Shown here piece after piece: positions 49,042 to 58,399 of a stretch of DNA of 64,000 bases. The notes below the pieces were generated by a model. The model was not told the DNA's origin and did no database searches. It saw only the letters and a program-made list of their open reading frames with translations. Source of the stretch: JACCXG01 sp963836735 (GTDB taxonomy: Bacteria; Acidobacteriota; Vicinamibacteria; Vicinamibacterales; 2-12-FULL-66-21); the NCBI GenBank assembly GCA_963836735.1, contig CAWIKP010000013.1:92191-156190 (forward strand), in the 5' to 3' direction. The translations under genes were made by a program, and so were the position numbers. Positions within the stretch are counted from its first letter, which is position 1. Each line of letters opens with the position of its first letter.

Positions 49042-50055
49042 CTACTCGCGCGCCTCGAATACCCTGATTTCGGCACGTTGTCCGCCCCGGTGCGGAACGG
49101 CAAGGTAGAACCGTCCCTGTTGCTGCGAGAACAGGCCGGTCCGCGCGCCTGCCGCGGTGGTGATCCGGGCAAGCCTCGATGGCTGCGCCCCGGTGGCGTC
49201 GAGCACGTCGATGAACCCGTCCCCGCCCGCCACGTACACACGTTTCCTTTGCGTGTCGAAGAACAGGTCGTCGGTGTCGCCGACAATCTCCGCTTGTCCG
49301 GTTTCCTTGCCGCTGGCCAGGTCGTAGACGAGCATCTTCGCCGGTTTCCGGCAGCCGATGAACAGGCGATGCCCCGCCTCGTCCAGAGTCATCGGATAGT
49401 TGGCCCTTGCCGTCGAGACCGGCCAGGTCGTCACGATCTTCATCGCGTTCCGGTCGACCACCGCGATGTGCCCGGCATTCGGCACGTTCACGAAGATCCG
49501 TGCGCCGTTCTGTTCGAGCTGAAAGGATTCCGGATGTGCGGCGAGCTTGACGGTGGCCACCACTTTCCCGCTCGCCGGATCGATCGTCGCGAGAGCGCCG
49601 CTTCCATACCCCACGTAGAGGCGCTTCGCGGCCGCGTCGTAGCGGACGTTGTCGGCGTCGTCGCCGAGCGCCACACCGCGAACGGCGTGGTAGTCGCTGA
49701 CGTCAATCAGCTGGGCGCCGTCTCCGGCTCCGTTCGCAACCGCCACCAGCGACTGATCCGGGACGCTTCCGATGCCCTGCGGCTCGCGAAATCCTGGCAG
49801 GCTGCGCAGGTGGGACCCGGTCTTCACGTCCAGAACTTCGACGGTATTGTTCGCGAGCGCGGCGACGAACAGCTTGTCGCCCGACGCATCCAGCGTCAGA
49901 TGGTCCATGCGTCCTTCGACACGGGGCAGTTCGATGGCGCGCACGAACAGGAGCGGCTGCGGCGAGGCGGCCTGACCGGGGTCGACGCCGTGAACGCTCG
50001 TGTCCGCGAGCGCGAGGGCAATCGCGGGGAGCGCGACCAGACTGGCGGTTCGCAT
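49042..50055 (-). CDS. Secreted YVTN/YncE-like beta-propeller protein
   Basis: About 337 residues with a signal peptide (LVALPAIALALADTSVHG) and propeller blades (DHLTLDASGDKLFVAALANN, DNVRYDAAAKRLYVGYGSGA, GARIFVNVPNAGHIAVVDRN, DEAGHRLFIGCRKPAKMLVY, DDLFFDTQRKRVYVAGGDGF). Such propellers are periplasmic binding proteins. The ATG at 50055 follows GGGAGGAG; an upstream ATG at 50088 lacks this. It lies 64 bases upstream of the His-rich gene on the same strand, so a role with the metal-efflux operon is possible but unproven. Intact. Confidence 0.82.
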   Translation of the reverse strand: MRTASLVALPAIALALADTSVHGVDPGQAASPQPLLFVRAIELPRVEGRMDHLTLDASGDKLFVAALANNTVEVLDVKTGSHLRSLPGFREPQGIGSVPDQSLVAVANGAGDGAQLIDVSDYHAVRGVALGDDADNVRYDAAAKRLYVGYGSGALATIDPASGKVVATVKLAAHPESFQLEQNGARIFVNVPNAGHIAVVDRNAMKIVTTWPVSTARANYPMTLDEAGHRLFIGCRKPAKMLVYDLASGKETGQAEIVGDTDDLFFDTQRKRVYVAGGDGFIDVLDATGAQPSRLARITTAAGARTGLFSQQQGRFYLAVPHRGGQRAEIRVFEARE

Positions 50056-50187
50056 GACGACTCTCCTCCCTGCCGGCGCAGCGTTCAACCAAGATCAGGG
50101 CCCTTCATCGTGGCTATCCTCCAACCTGATGATGGATCGTTCGGGGCGGAGGACCGCAATCAGCGGCTCGACTGTATCCAGGACCGT

Positions 50188-50565
50188 TCAATCGATCTTG
50201 AAGACGACTGCCTGCAGCTGGTGGCTTCGAGCGTAGCCAGGTGTGAGATACCGCATATAGCGATGGTCGCCTTCCAGGAATGTCTTCCAGAAGGCAACGG
50301 TATGCAGCTTGATCAACGCGTCGATCCGGTAGCGACCGACCGCCGATCCCGATTCGAGGCGCAGCATCCGTTCCGACACTGCGACCACCGGAATGCTGCC
50401 AGGGTCACCGGCGTTGTCGTGCGCGGCCAGCATCCCCTCGACTTCAGCGCGCAACGCCTCGTCGGCGCCGCACGCGTCCTCGAGGAAGGTTCGGCGCCGA
50501 CCGGAATCGCGCAACAGCGCTTCGTGAAACATTCCGGTAATCTGCTGCCAGCGCTCGGGGGTCAT
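50188..50565 (-). CDS. Hybrid of a kinase N-terminal region and an unrelated C-terminal tail
   Basis: About 125 residues. The first 80 (MTPERWQQITGMFHEALLRD, FLEDACGADEALRAEVEGML, LESGSAVGRYRIDALI) are the conserved juxta-N-terminal region of acidobacterial Ser/Thr kinases, as in the kinase at 63650. It then switches abruptly to KLHTVAFWKTFLEGDHRYMR YLTPGYARS, which is not kinase sequence and looks like the end of another enzyme. An internal deletion or fusion is the simplest reading. It carries no catalytic motif. Likely a relic. Confidence 0.5.
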   Translation of the reverse strand: MTPERWQQITGMFHEALLRDSGRRRTFLEDACGADEALRAEVEGMLAAHDNAGDPGSIPVVAVSERMLRLESGSAVGRYRIDALIKLHTVAFWKTFLEGDHRYMRYLTPGYARSHQLQAVVFKID

Positions 50566-50663
50566 CTCTGTGTGCTCGCCAACAGCTACTATAGTCTTGC
50601 GCCGGAACATCCACCCCGGATTCTCGGGCTCCGAGCCAGGTGCCGTGCTCCCATAATCACGCC

Positions 50664-52178
50664 ATGCGACCAACTCTGTTCCAGGTGGCCGTGAGCGTCT
50701 GCCTCACGATCGCCGGCGCGACGGCGCAATCGCCGGCGCCCACGACGTACTGGCCGGGCGTGGAGTGGCGGACGGCGACGCCGGAATCGCAGGGCCTCGA
50801 CTCACAAGCCCTGGCTTCGGCGATCGCGCAGGTCCGCGGGAAGCAGTGGGGCACCCACAGCCTGCTCGTCATCCGTCACGGATTCGTCGTCGCCGACGCG
50901 GACTTCTATCCGTATCGATCGGCCGTGCCGCACGACGTCGCGTCAGTGACCAAGACCATCACCTCGACGCTGACTGGTGTCGCGGTCGCCAAGAAGATTC
51001 TTCGCCTCGACCAGCCCGTGCTGTCGTTCTTTCCGAAGGAGAGCCCGGCCGACGCCGACGAGCGCAAGCGCGCGATCACGGTCGAGAACCTGCTGCGCAT
51101 GGAGTCGGGACTGGACTGCGGGTTCCTGCCCGGTGAGCAGGAACTGGAGAGGATGAAGCGATCGGCCAATTGGGTGGCGTTCGCGCTGGCGCTGCCGATG
51201 AAATACGACCGCGGTACCAGGCCGTCCTACTGCAGTCCGGGCTACCATGTGCTCGGCTCCGTGATCGGGGCGGCGGCGAAGTCCAGCGAGCTCGACTTCG
51301 GCCGCAAGTACTCGTTCGATCCGCTCGACATCAAGGACGTCGTCTGGGGCGATGACCCGCAGGGGCGCAGCCACGGATGGGGCGACAGCCACTTCTATCC
51401 GCGCGATATCGCGAAGGTCGGATACCTGTACCTGCACGGCGGCGAATGGAAAGGCAATCAGATCGTGCCGCGCGACTGGGTGACGATGTCGATTGCGCCA
51501 GTGACGGGGCCGCGCACCGAGCCGGGTGGATACGGCGTCGAGTGGAACGCGACGAACGGGCCGAATGGCAGGCAATACGGCGGCACCGGCCGCGGCGGCC
51601 AGTCCCTGGTTGTCTGGCCCGAGCTCGACATGATTGTCGTCAGCACCGCCGGCGGCAACACGGGGCAACTGACGGCGTTGGTCAGGGCAGCGGTGAAGAG
51701 CGATCAGCCCCTTCCTCTCAACCAGCCAGGAAACGCCCAGTTGCGCGACGCGATCGCCGCGGCCACCAAGCCGCCGGCGCCGAATCCGGCGCCGGCTCTG
51801 CCGGCAACAGCGGCCGCGATCTCGGGCCGGGTCTATCAGTTTCCCATCAACCCTTCGCGGATCGACTCGCTCGCGCTGACTTTTGCGAAGGACGGCACCG
51901 CGACGGTCGAACTCGCGTACTACGGTGACCCGCTGCGGATTCCGATCGGGCTGGACGGTGTTTATCGCATCGGTCCGCACGGCCCGTTTGGCCTGCCGGC
52001 AGGCGCCACCGGCACGTGGCGCTCGGAGACGGAGTTCCTGCTCGACGTGAACTTCATCGCGAACATCAATCACTACACGTTGGCGATCGAGTTCCTGCCC
52101 GATCGCACGATCGAGGTCAGCGCCGACGAGGCGTCGGGACTGATCCGCAACGGCAAGCTGGTCGGCACGCCGCGCTGA
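50664..52178 (+). CDS. Serine hydrolase of the class C beta-lactamase family
   Basis: About 504 residues with a signal peptide (VAVSVCLTIAGATAQSP). The catalytic SxxK is in VASVTKTITSTLTGVAVAKK; the second motif appears as YCS in RPSYCSPGYHVLGSVIGAAA, and YGGTGRGGQSLVVWPELDMI is the region of the third motif. A C-terminal beta domain of about 130 residues follows (AISGRVYQFPINPSRIDSLA ... NHYTLAIEFLPDRTIEV). Such enzymes act on peptides, esters or beta-lactams in the periplasm. Start ATG 50664. Part of the C-terminal domain is duplicated as a fragment at 56621. Confidence 0.87.
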   Translation: MRPTLFQVAVSVCLTIAGATAQSPAPTTYWPGVEWRTATPESQGLDSQALASAIAQVRGKQWGTHSLLVIRHGFVVADADFYPYRSAVPHDVASVTKTITSTLTGVAVAKKILRLDQPVLSFFPKESPADADERKRAITVENLLRMESGLDCGFLPGEQELERMKRSANWVAFALALPMKYDRGTRPSYCSPGYHVLGSVIGAAAKSSELDFGRKYSFDPLDIKDVVWGDDPQGRSHGWGDSHFYPRDIAKVGYLYLHGGEWKGNQIVPRDWVTMSIAPVTGPRTEPGGYGVEWNATNGPNGRQYGGTGRGGQSLVVWPELDMIVVSTAGGNTGQLTALVRAAVKSDQPLPLNQPGNAQLRDAIAAATKPPAPNPAPALPATAAAISGRVYQFPINPSRIDSLALTFAKDGTATVELAYYGDPLRIPIGLDGVYRIGPHGPFGLPAGATGTWRSETEFLLDVNFIANINHYTLAIEFLPDRTIEVSADEASGLIRNGKLVGTPR

Positions 52179-52212
52179 AGGCCTCATGGCGGGCCGCTAC
52201 ATCCGCAACCGG

Positions 52213-54953
52213 TCATCGAGCGGGTGGAAGCTCCGTCATCCAGACGTTGCCGGCCTGTTCGCCGAGATTGAACACAATCCTGTCGCGTGCGACGGCTATA
52301 CCCGGCGCACCGAGATACAGATTCCTCCACGACAAACCTCGATCATGGAAATGCTGAATACTCAGCGGCGTCCCGATTGGCTGCTTGGTTATGGGATCGA
52401 GACGTTGCGCCCAGAGACACGGGGAGCCGTCCCGATCGGACCAGTGATACAGGAGGTGTGACTGCGGCGACCAGCTCGGCGCATCACCATCGTGAGTAAT
52501 GGCAATCCAATCCCGCTCCTCAGCCACGCCGGATGTGCCAACCTTCGCCACATAGATTCGTGGCGGCGCCAGTCTGTCTGTCCTGGCGTTGAACGCGATC
52601 CAGCCGCCGTCGGACGAGAGACGCGGATTGTAGATGCCGTACCGGGGATGCTGAAGCCACGCGTTGTTGTGAGAAGACCCGACGGTCACCAACCCCACTC
52701 CCGATGGATCACGTGCTGTGACATACAAGATCTGATCGCCTCGAGCCGACCACTCTTCCACGTCGCCGCAGTCGTCGCAGACTTGATCCGGCGTTCCGCC
52801 GCTCGCAGCGACGACAAAAACGGGCATTCTGCCGTTCTGTGGAAAGGATACGCGACCTTGGTGCCATCGCGACTGATCGCAGCACTGTGATCGTCTGGCG
52901 TCCGCGTCACCACGGTCTCGGTGGACGATCCCAGCGTCTTGAGAATCACGCCGAACCGCCCGGATCGACGCGAACGGAATACCAACGTGGCGCCGTCGCC
53001 CGATATCGTCGGCTGGTAATCATCGGCCGCGTCCTGGGTCACCCGTTTCAGCAGACCGTTTGGTTTGCCGGTGTCAGGATCGAGCGGCACGCTCCAGATG
53101 TCCGCCCCCATCGTGCGGCTGATGAACACCATGCGACCATCCGAGGTCACCGACGCGGCGGCCTCGTCGGTCGTGCCGAACGTGACACGCTGCGGCGTGC
53201 CAACGACGCGTCCGTTCGCCGAAGACAGAGGAACCTGCCAGATGTTCGACGAGTCGCCGACGGTGCCATGAAAGAGGATGCGATCACCCGTGCCCGCCCA
53301 CGCATCGGGAAACGGCAGCCCCTGGAATGCCTGAAACCCTTCGCGCATGAGCGCGGCGCGCGCGCCGGTCGGCACCGGTGATCCGCTGGGAATCGCTGAC
53401 AGGTACCAATCGACATTGTTCTCGAGCGGCGCGTCTCGAGTGCGCTGTCCCCAGAACAGCAGGGAGCGGCCATCGGGAGACCAGACGTGCGCCTGCGCCC
53501 GGTAGAATTCCGGCGCCACCGGCCTGGCCGGGCCGCCGCCGGCTGGCGCGACATAGATACGGCCGCCGCCACCTTCAGCAACGATGTAGGCGATCCATTG
53601 TCCGTCGGGCGAAAAGCGGGGCGCCGACCCGCGCGCCGCAAGCAGCCGCTCTTCGCCGCCCAATGTCGACACCACATAGATGCCGCCGTCCATGCGGCTG
53701 GACTGAAATGCGACCTGGCTACCGTCCGCCGAGAAGGATGGATCGACGTCATCGGCAGTGTTGCGCGTCAGCCGGACTGGAGCGCCGTCCGGGATGTGCT
53801 GGACCCAGATATCCTTATTGCCCTCGCCGCTCCGATCGGACGCGTACGCGAGCAGCTTTCCATCGAGTGAGATGGCAGGATAGTCCGTCCAGCCGGCATC
53901 CAATGTCAGCCGCTTCAGCGATGGCCGTGACTCGACGCGAGGTTCCTTCCGGTTGATGCGCCAGAGACCGAATCCGCCGAGCAGCAGCGCCGCAATCGTC
54001 GTGACCGTCATCAGGCCGGCCACGGTTTTCCACGAGCGGTGGGATGGCGCCGCCACGTGGGGCCGAGACAGTCGCCGTGAGTCGGATTCCTCGCGCAGAT
54101 CCTCCAGCGCGACCTTCAAATCGGCCATCGACTGCCAGCGCCGATCGGGACTCTTGCGCAGACAGCGAACGATCGTCTTTTCCAGATCGGCTGACAGCTC
54201 CGGAACCACGTGACTCGGTGGATCGGGTTCCTTGGTGAGAATCGCTGCCAGCGTTGCCATCCTGCTTGCGCCGCCGAATGCCCGCCGGCCTGTGACCATT
54301 TCGTACAGCACCACGCCGAACGAGAAGATGTCGGAGCGCGCGTCGGCCGGCTTGCCATCCGCCTGTTCGGGCGACATGTATGCCGCCGTGCCGAGAACCA
54401 CCCCCGCCTCGGTTCGCACCAGAGCGCCGATCCCGCTCTCGGTGGTGTCGCGATCGGTCAGGTCGCCAGGATTGGCAGCGGATTCGATGAGTTTTGCGAG
54501 ACCGAAATCGAGAACTTTGATCCGGCCCTGGTCGGTGACCATGATGTTGCCAGGCTTGAGATCCCGGTGCAGGATGCCGGCGGCATGCGCGGCAGACATC
54601 GCATCGGCGATCTGAACCGCGTACTTCAGGCTCTCGTCTGCCGGCAGCCGCTGTCGCGCAATCAGCGAGGCGAGCGAGCGGCCGGCGACGTACTCCATCG
54701 CGATGAAATCGTGTTCGCCCTCCTCGCCGATCTCGTAAATCGTGATGATATGCGGATGGTTGAGGCCGGAGGCCGCTCTCGCTTCCTGAATGAAGCGCTT
54801 CTTCCGTTCGTGGTCGACCGCCTGCTCGCGGTGGAGCAGCTTGAGCGCCACGGGGCGGCCGAGACGTGTATCGAAGGCCCGATAGACGACCCCCATGCCG
54901 CCTTCGCCGAGTGGCGCGAGGATCTCGTAATGAGAGATCGTTCTCATGATCAT
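52213..54953 (-). CDS. Ser/Thr protein kinase with PD40 beta-propeller (one frameshift)
   Basis: Joined frames give about 912 residues. The kinase domain (1-270) has LAPLGEGGMGVVYRAFDTRL, VALKLL, LHRDLKPGNIMV, VLDFGLAKL, GTAAYMSPEQ and DIFSFGVVLYEMVTGRRAFG, all catalytic residues intact. A membrane helix (VAGLMTVTTIAALLLGGFGL, about 330-350) leads to a periplasmic TolB-like propeller with PD40 repeats (LLAYASDRSGEGNKDIWVQH, SFSADGSQVAFQSSRMDGGI, RFSPDGQWIAYIVAEGGG). The frame shifts near 52825, in VAYPFHRTAE-MPVFVVAASG. Start MIMRTISHYE at 54953; an ATG at 54992 is possible. It ends 34 bases from the hydrolase gene. Confidence 0.87.
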
Positions 54954-55037
54954 CGAGCCCGTCGCCGTGGAGTCACTGACCTGGGGTGACACCGTCCATC
55001 CTCGCCTATCTCGTCAGCGAGTTGACGTTGGCTCGCA

Positions 55038-55765
55038 TCAGGTCGCGTCTGGCCAGAATCGCTCGATCTGGCCTGGAACGAGCCGGCCTCCCAATGCCTT
55101 GTCGAGCTGCGGGCGCGTCAGTGCCTCTATCTTCGTCCAGAGCGCGCGGTCAACCGCGGTCAGCTTCCCGACGCGCGCAACGCCGGTCCCGAAGGCACGT
55201 GAATGATCGATCAAAATGAGATTCCAGGCGCCGTCACGCAGCATATTGCTGGGAACCCTCGCCCGGTTGCCAATCAGCATGTCGAACATGGTCATCCGCA
55301 GCAGGTCACTCTCCCAGTGAATGCGATCCTTCCCTTCCGGGACCGCGGGATCGGTCGCGTCGACCACATCCTCGACCCACTGCTGGGCGCTACCCTTGGT
55401 GCCCTGAATCTGCCGTTCAACGGTCGGCGGCACCATATCCAGGGTGAGGAGTTTATCCAGCTCGTAGGCGACGATCTCGGCCTCATAGTTTTCGCGGAAG
55501 CCCTGGCGAACTCCGGGTGGACCGGGGACCAGCGGTCTCCATGCCATTTCGCCGATCGGTCCGCCAGGACGAAGCGTGCAGCGGGCAGCGTAGTTCGGCG
55601 CAAACCATTTCATGCTCACGCAGTCGGCCGTGCGCAGGTAGTCCTCGATCTCTTGGTACGTCCAATCCAGGTTTTGGCGCTGCGGGCTTGCGCGGAAGGT
55701 GGGCCATCGCCCAACAGGACCGGCAGGCAGATGAGAACGATCGCGACGGCTCGTTGTCTGATCAC
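55038..55765 (-). CDS. Secreted kinase-like (FAM20C/PI4K-like) protein, one frameshift
   Basis: About 242 residues. A GTG at 55765 follows GGGGGAG and encodes a signal peptide (AVAIVLICLPVLLGDGPPSA). The frame then shifts near 55680 into QNLDWTYQEIEDYLRTADCV. The body resembles bacterial FAM20C/PI4K-like kinases: RENYEAEIVAYELDKLLTLD, FDMLIGNRARVPSNMLRD, WNLILIDHSRAFGTG. In this group the loop is usually GNxDRxxxN; here the Asp position is Ala (GCG), so it may be catalytically dead, or the assignment may be off. It is upstream of the PD40 kinase and divergent from the FHA regulator. Confidence 0.55.
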
Positions 55766-55852
55766 GAATCTCCCCCTGTGCCAATATAGGCGCCGGTGAG
55801 TGGCGGCGTCCTCGCCGACTCCTAATGAAACTCTAATTTCCTCCGAGCCTGC

Positions 55853-56509
55853 ATGCACCTCGTGTTCGGCGATTGCGAGTTCGATACCGGGCGGCGCGTG
55901 CTCCTTCGCCATGGACGCGTTGAGCCGCTTTCGGCCAGGGCCTTTCAACTCCTGCAGTTCCTGTTGGATCGGCGGCCGGAGGCAGTCAGCAAGGCCGAAT
56001 TGCTGGAGCATCTGTGGCCGGACACCTTCGTGTCCGACGCCAGCCTGCACAACCTCGTGGCCGAAGTACGCAGCGCTCTGAGTGACGACCCTCGGATGGC
56101 ACGATACATCCGGACCGTGCCCCGATACGGGTACGCTTTTCATGGCGACGCTCAGGCCCCGTCGAGCATCGCTGATCCCGCCGCTCCTCTGTCCGGCCCG
56201 CGTCTTATCTCCGGCTCTCACGAGTGGCGGCTGGTCAATGGCCCGACCGTGGTCGGGCGCGATCGTGACTGTACGATCAGGATCGATTCGACGACGATCT
56301 CACGCCGCCACGCGCGAATCGTCGTGACGGCCGGCGAGGCGACGATCGAAGATCTCGGCAGCAAGAACGGCACGCAGGTCAACGACCATCCGGTCACGAG
56401 CCCAGTCGTCTTGAACGACGGTGACGCCCTTCAGGTCGGCTCGATCACGCTGACTTACCGCGTCATCGATGCGCCGCCCTCGACCGTCACGGTTCTGAGG
56501 CAGACCTGA
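55853..56509 (+). CDS. Winged-helix regulator with FHA phosphopeptide-binding domain
   Basis: 218 residues. Residues 1-100 are an OmpR/CadC-type winged helix (LVFGDCEFDTGRRVLLRHGR, AELLEHLWPDTFVSDASLHN, RYIRTVPRYGYAFHGD). Residues about 120-205 form an FHA domain with GPTVVGRDRDCTIRIDSTTI, SRRHARIV and EDLGSKNGTQVND, the classic R, S, H and N phosphothreonine-binding residues. It therefore probably links Ser/Thr kinase signalling to transcription; kinase genes lie directly beside it, divergent by 87 bases. Intact; start ATG 55853. Confidence 0.85.
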   Translation: MHLVFGDCEFDTGRRVLLRHGRVEPLSARAFQLLQFLLDRRPEAVSKAELLEHLWPDTFVSDASLHNLVAEVRSALSDDPRMARYIRTVPRYGYAFHGDAQAPSSIADPAAPLSGPRLISGSHEWRLVNGPTVVGRDRDCTIRIDSTTISRRHARIVVTAGEATIEDLGSKNGTQVNDHPVTSPVVLNDGDALQVGSITLTYRVIDAPPSTVTVLRQT

Positions 56510-56620
56510 TCCGGAGCCTCAGCTCTTCCAGGCCGCATTGGCCGAGTTCTCTCTCGAGCCACTGGAGGACGAACGGCCTTTTATAGTCCAGTCCTAATGT
56601 CGATTTTCAGCGGCTGGTGA

Positions 56621-56790
56621 ACAGGATGCCGATCGGGCTGGACGGTGTCTATCGCGTCGATCCACACGGCCCCTTTTGGCATCCCGGCAGGCGCTACTGG
56701 CACGTGGCGGTCTGAGACGGAGTTCCTGCTCGACGTGAACGTCATCACGAACATCAACCACTACACGCTCGCGATCACGTTCCTGCCCGG
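56621..56790 (+). pseudogene. Fragment duplicated from the C-terminal domain of the serine hydrolase
   Basis: About 170 bp match 51940-52106 of the hydrolase gene at high but imperfect identity; the shared peptide is ATGTWRSETEFLLDVN and NHYTLAI. The frame is interrupted near 56680. No start or catalytic part is present. The flanks 56510-56620 and 56791-56879 hold no recognisable gene. A relic of a second copy. Confidence 0.8.
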
Positions 56791-56879
56791 GGCCGTGACC
56801 TTCCCTGTCAACCGTCGGAGCGAGAATGTCTCCGACCGCAGCGAAAGGTTGGAGCCATGGTGACCAACGCGCGGATACA

Positions 56880-57695
56880 ATGACGGGGATCATCAGCGAT
56901 CGTCGAGGACCTGTGCCGCTTTCATTCGAGCTCTCAAACCTGGATGCCGTGCGCTGGCTGCAAGACCAGCCCTCGGAATCGATCGATTTGCTCATCACGG
57001 ATCCGGCCTACGAATCGCTCGAGAAGCACCGCGCCGTCGGCACGACGACGCGGCTCAAGCACAGCAAGGCCTCGAGCAACGACTGGTTCCGGATCTTCCC
57101 GAACGCGCGCTTCGCCGAGCTGTTCACCGAAGCCTACCGCGTGCTCCGGCGCAATACGCATTTCTACCTGCTCTGTGATGCGGAAACGATGTTCGTCGCC
57201 AAGCCGGAGGCCGAACAGGCCGGCTTCAAATTCTGGAAGCCGCTGGTCTGGGACAAGCGCACCATCGGCATGGGCTACCACTATCGTGCGCGCTACGAGT
57301 TCATCCTCTTCTTCGAGAAGGGCAAGCGACGCCTGAACGATCTGGGTATTCCGGACGTGCTGTCGGTCCCGCGGGTGCATGGCGGCTACCCGGCTGAAAA
57401 GCCGGTCGGCGTAGCCGACATCCTCATTGGCCAGAGCTCGCAGCCGGGCGACACCGTCGCCGACCCGTTCATGGGGTCCGGCAGTGTGGGCGTGGCGGCC
57501 TTGAAGGCCGGCCGCCGGTTCCTCGGCAACGACCTCAACCCCGAAGCGGTCCGGCTCTCGGCCACACGGCTGCGCGAGCTCGGCGAGGGCACCCAACCGG
57601 CCGACACGCGCGACGACACGCCGTCGGATCTGATCGAACTGATGCGGCCGCAGCCGTCGCAACCGTGGCAACCGTCGGAACCGTCGGAACCATGA
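56880..57695 (+). CDS. DNA methyltransferase (N6-adenine/N4-cytosine type)
   Basis: 271 residues of the PF01555 type. The catalytic motif IV is DLLITDPAYESLEKH (DPAY), and the SAM-binding motif I is near the C-terminus as VADPFMGSGSVGVAALKAGR, giving the beta-class order. NDWFRIFPNARFAELFTEAY and FILFFEKGKRRLNDLGIPDV lie between. The tail ends in Q/S/E/P repeats coded by 9-bp tandem DNA repeats (57652-57691). Its TGA overlaps the ATG of the nuclease gene (57692), so the two act as one unit, presumably restriction-modification. Start ATG 56880. Intact. Recognition site unknown. Confidence 0.88.
   Translation: MTGIISDRRGPVPLSFELSNLDAVRWLQDQPSESIDLLITDPAYESLEKHRAVGTTTRLKHSKASSNDWFRIFPNARFAELFTEAYRVLRRNTHFYLLCDAETMFVAKPEAEQAGFKFWKPLVWDKRTIGMGYHYRARYEFILFFEKGKRRLNDLGIPDVLSVPRVHGGYPAEKPVGVADILIGQSSQPGDTVADPFMGSGSVGVAALKAGRRFLGNDLNPEAVRLSATRLRELGEGTQPADTRDDTPSDLIELMRPQPSQPWQPSEPSEP
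57652..57691. repeat. 9-bp tandem repeats at the methyltransferase-nuclease junction
   Basis: Four 9-bp units of the form CCGTSGSAA (CCGTCGCAA, CCGTGGCAA, CCGTCGGAA twice) end directly before the ATGA overlap. As the unit is a multiple of three, copy-number change would alter only the length of the protein tail. Confidence 0.8.
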
Positions 57696-58237
57696 GCGGC
57701 GCCGAATACGCAAACCTCATCTCCGCGTACGTCGCGCGCCGGTTCGGCGCCAGGGGCGTCAAGGTCTATCGCGAGATCAGGGTCGGCAAGTCGATCATCG
57801 GCAAGAACCGGTGCATCGACGTCTTCTGCGTCTGCGAGGTGACCAACAAGGCCTTCGCGATCGAGTGCAAGTTCCAGGAAAGCGAAGGCACGGTCGACGA
57901 AAAGATCCCCTACAGCCTCGACGATCTCGAGGCGATGCCGATGGCGGGCTGCATCGCCTATGCCGGCAAGGGCTTCTCTGCCGGGGTGCTGCACATGCTT
58001 CGGGCGTCGACCCGGGCCGCGTATTGCCTCCCGGTTGCCGATCAAGGCGAGACGACTGCGGACACCAAAGAGCTGGATCATCTGCTGGCGATGCATTTCG
58101 GCTGGTGGGATGTCTTCGTCGGCAAGAAGAAGCCGGTTTCCGCGACATCGGCGGCCACCGATTCGAATGGCAGCGCGTCGACGCGGGCCCTCGATCTCAC
58201 CGACATCTTCCTGAACGGCGCCGACTTCCCCCGCTAG
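57692..58237 (+). CDS. PD-(D/E)XK-type nuclease, probable restriction endonuclease partner
   Basis: 181 residues. The core IDVFCVCEVTNKAFAIECKF carries the D...ExK arrangement of PD-(D/E)XK nucleases (Asp of IDVF; Glu and Lys of ECK), followed by QESEGTVDEKIPYSLDDLEA. The N-terminal YVARRFGARGVKVYREIRVG fits the preceding helix and strand. Overlap with the methyltransferase stop (ATGA) makes a restriction endonuclease role likely, but its target site is unknown and no named family is recognised. Intact. Confidence 0.72.
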   Translation: MSGAEYANLISAYVARRFGARGVKVYREIRVGKSIIGKNRCIDVFCVCEVTNKAFAIECKFQESEGTVDEKIPYSLDDLEAMPMAGCIAYAGKGFSAGVLHMLRASTRAAYCLPVADQGETTADTKELDHLLAMHFGWWDVFVGKKKPVSATSAATDSNGSASTRALDLTDIFLNGADFPR

Positions 58238-58334
58238 GGCATCTCCGCGCCCACCGAGTCGTTCCGGACGTGCGAGCGAGTCGGGTTGCCCGCCGCCGCA
58301 TCTCGCATTGTCGTCTCGCGAGACGCTCAGGCGC

Positions 58335-58367
58335 GGCCTCGCCGTAGCGCTTCGCGCGAAGGCGGGG
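58335..58367. repeat. REP-like palindromic element, variant copy 3
   Basis: CCTCGCCGTAGC-GCTTCGCGC-GAAGGCGGGG is a variant of the elements at 1146 and 1998, here 33 bp upstream of the cytochrome gene. Confidence 0.55.
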
Positions 58368-58399
58368 GAACAGGGAGTTGACGTAGAATTCACCCTTCA

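Noticed and set aside
50640..50663. Upstream start of the serine hydrolase at 50640
   Set aside because: It adds eight residues before a good signal peptide and is not needed; the ATG at 50664 gives a normal leader.
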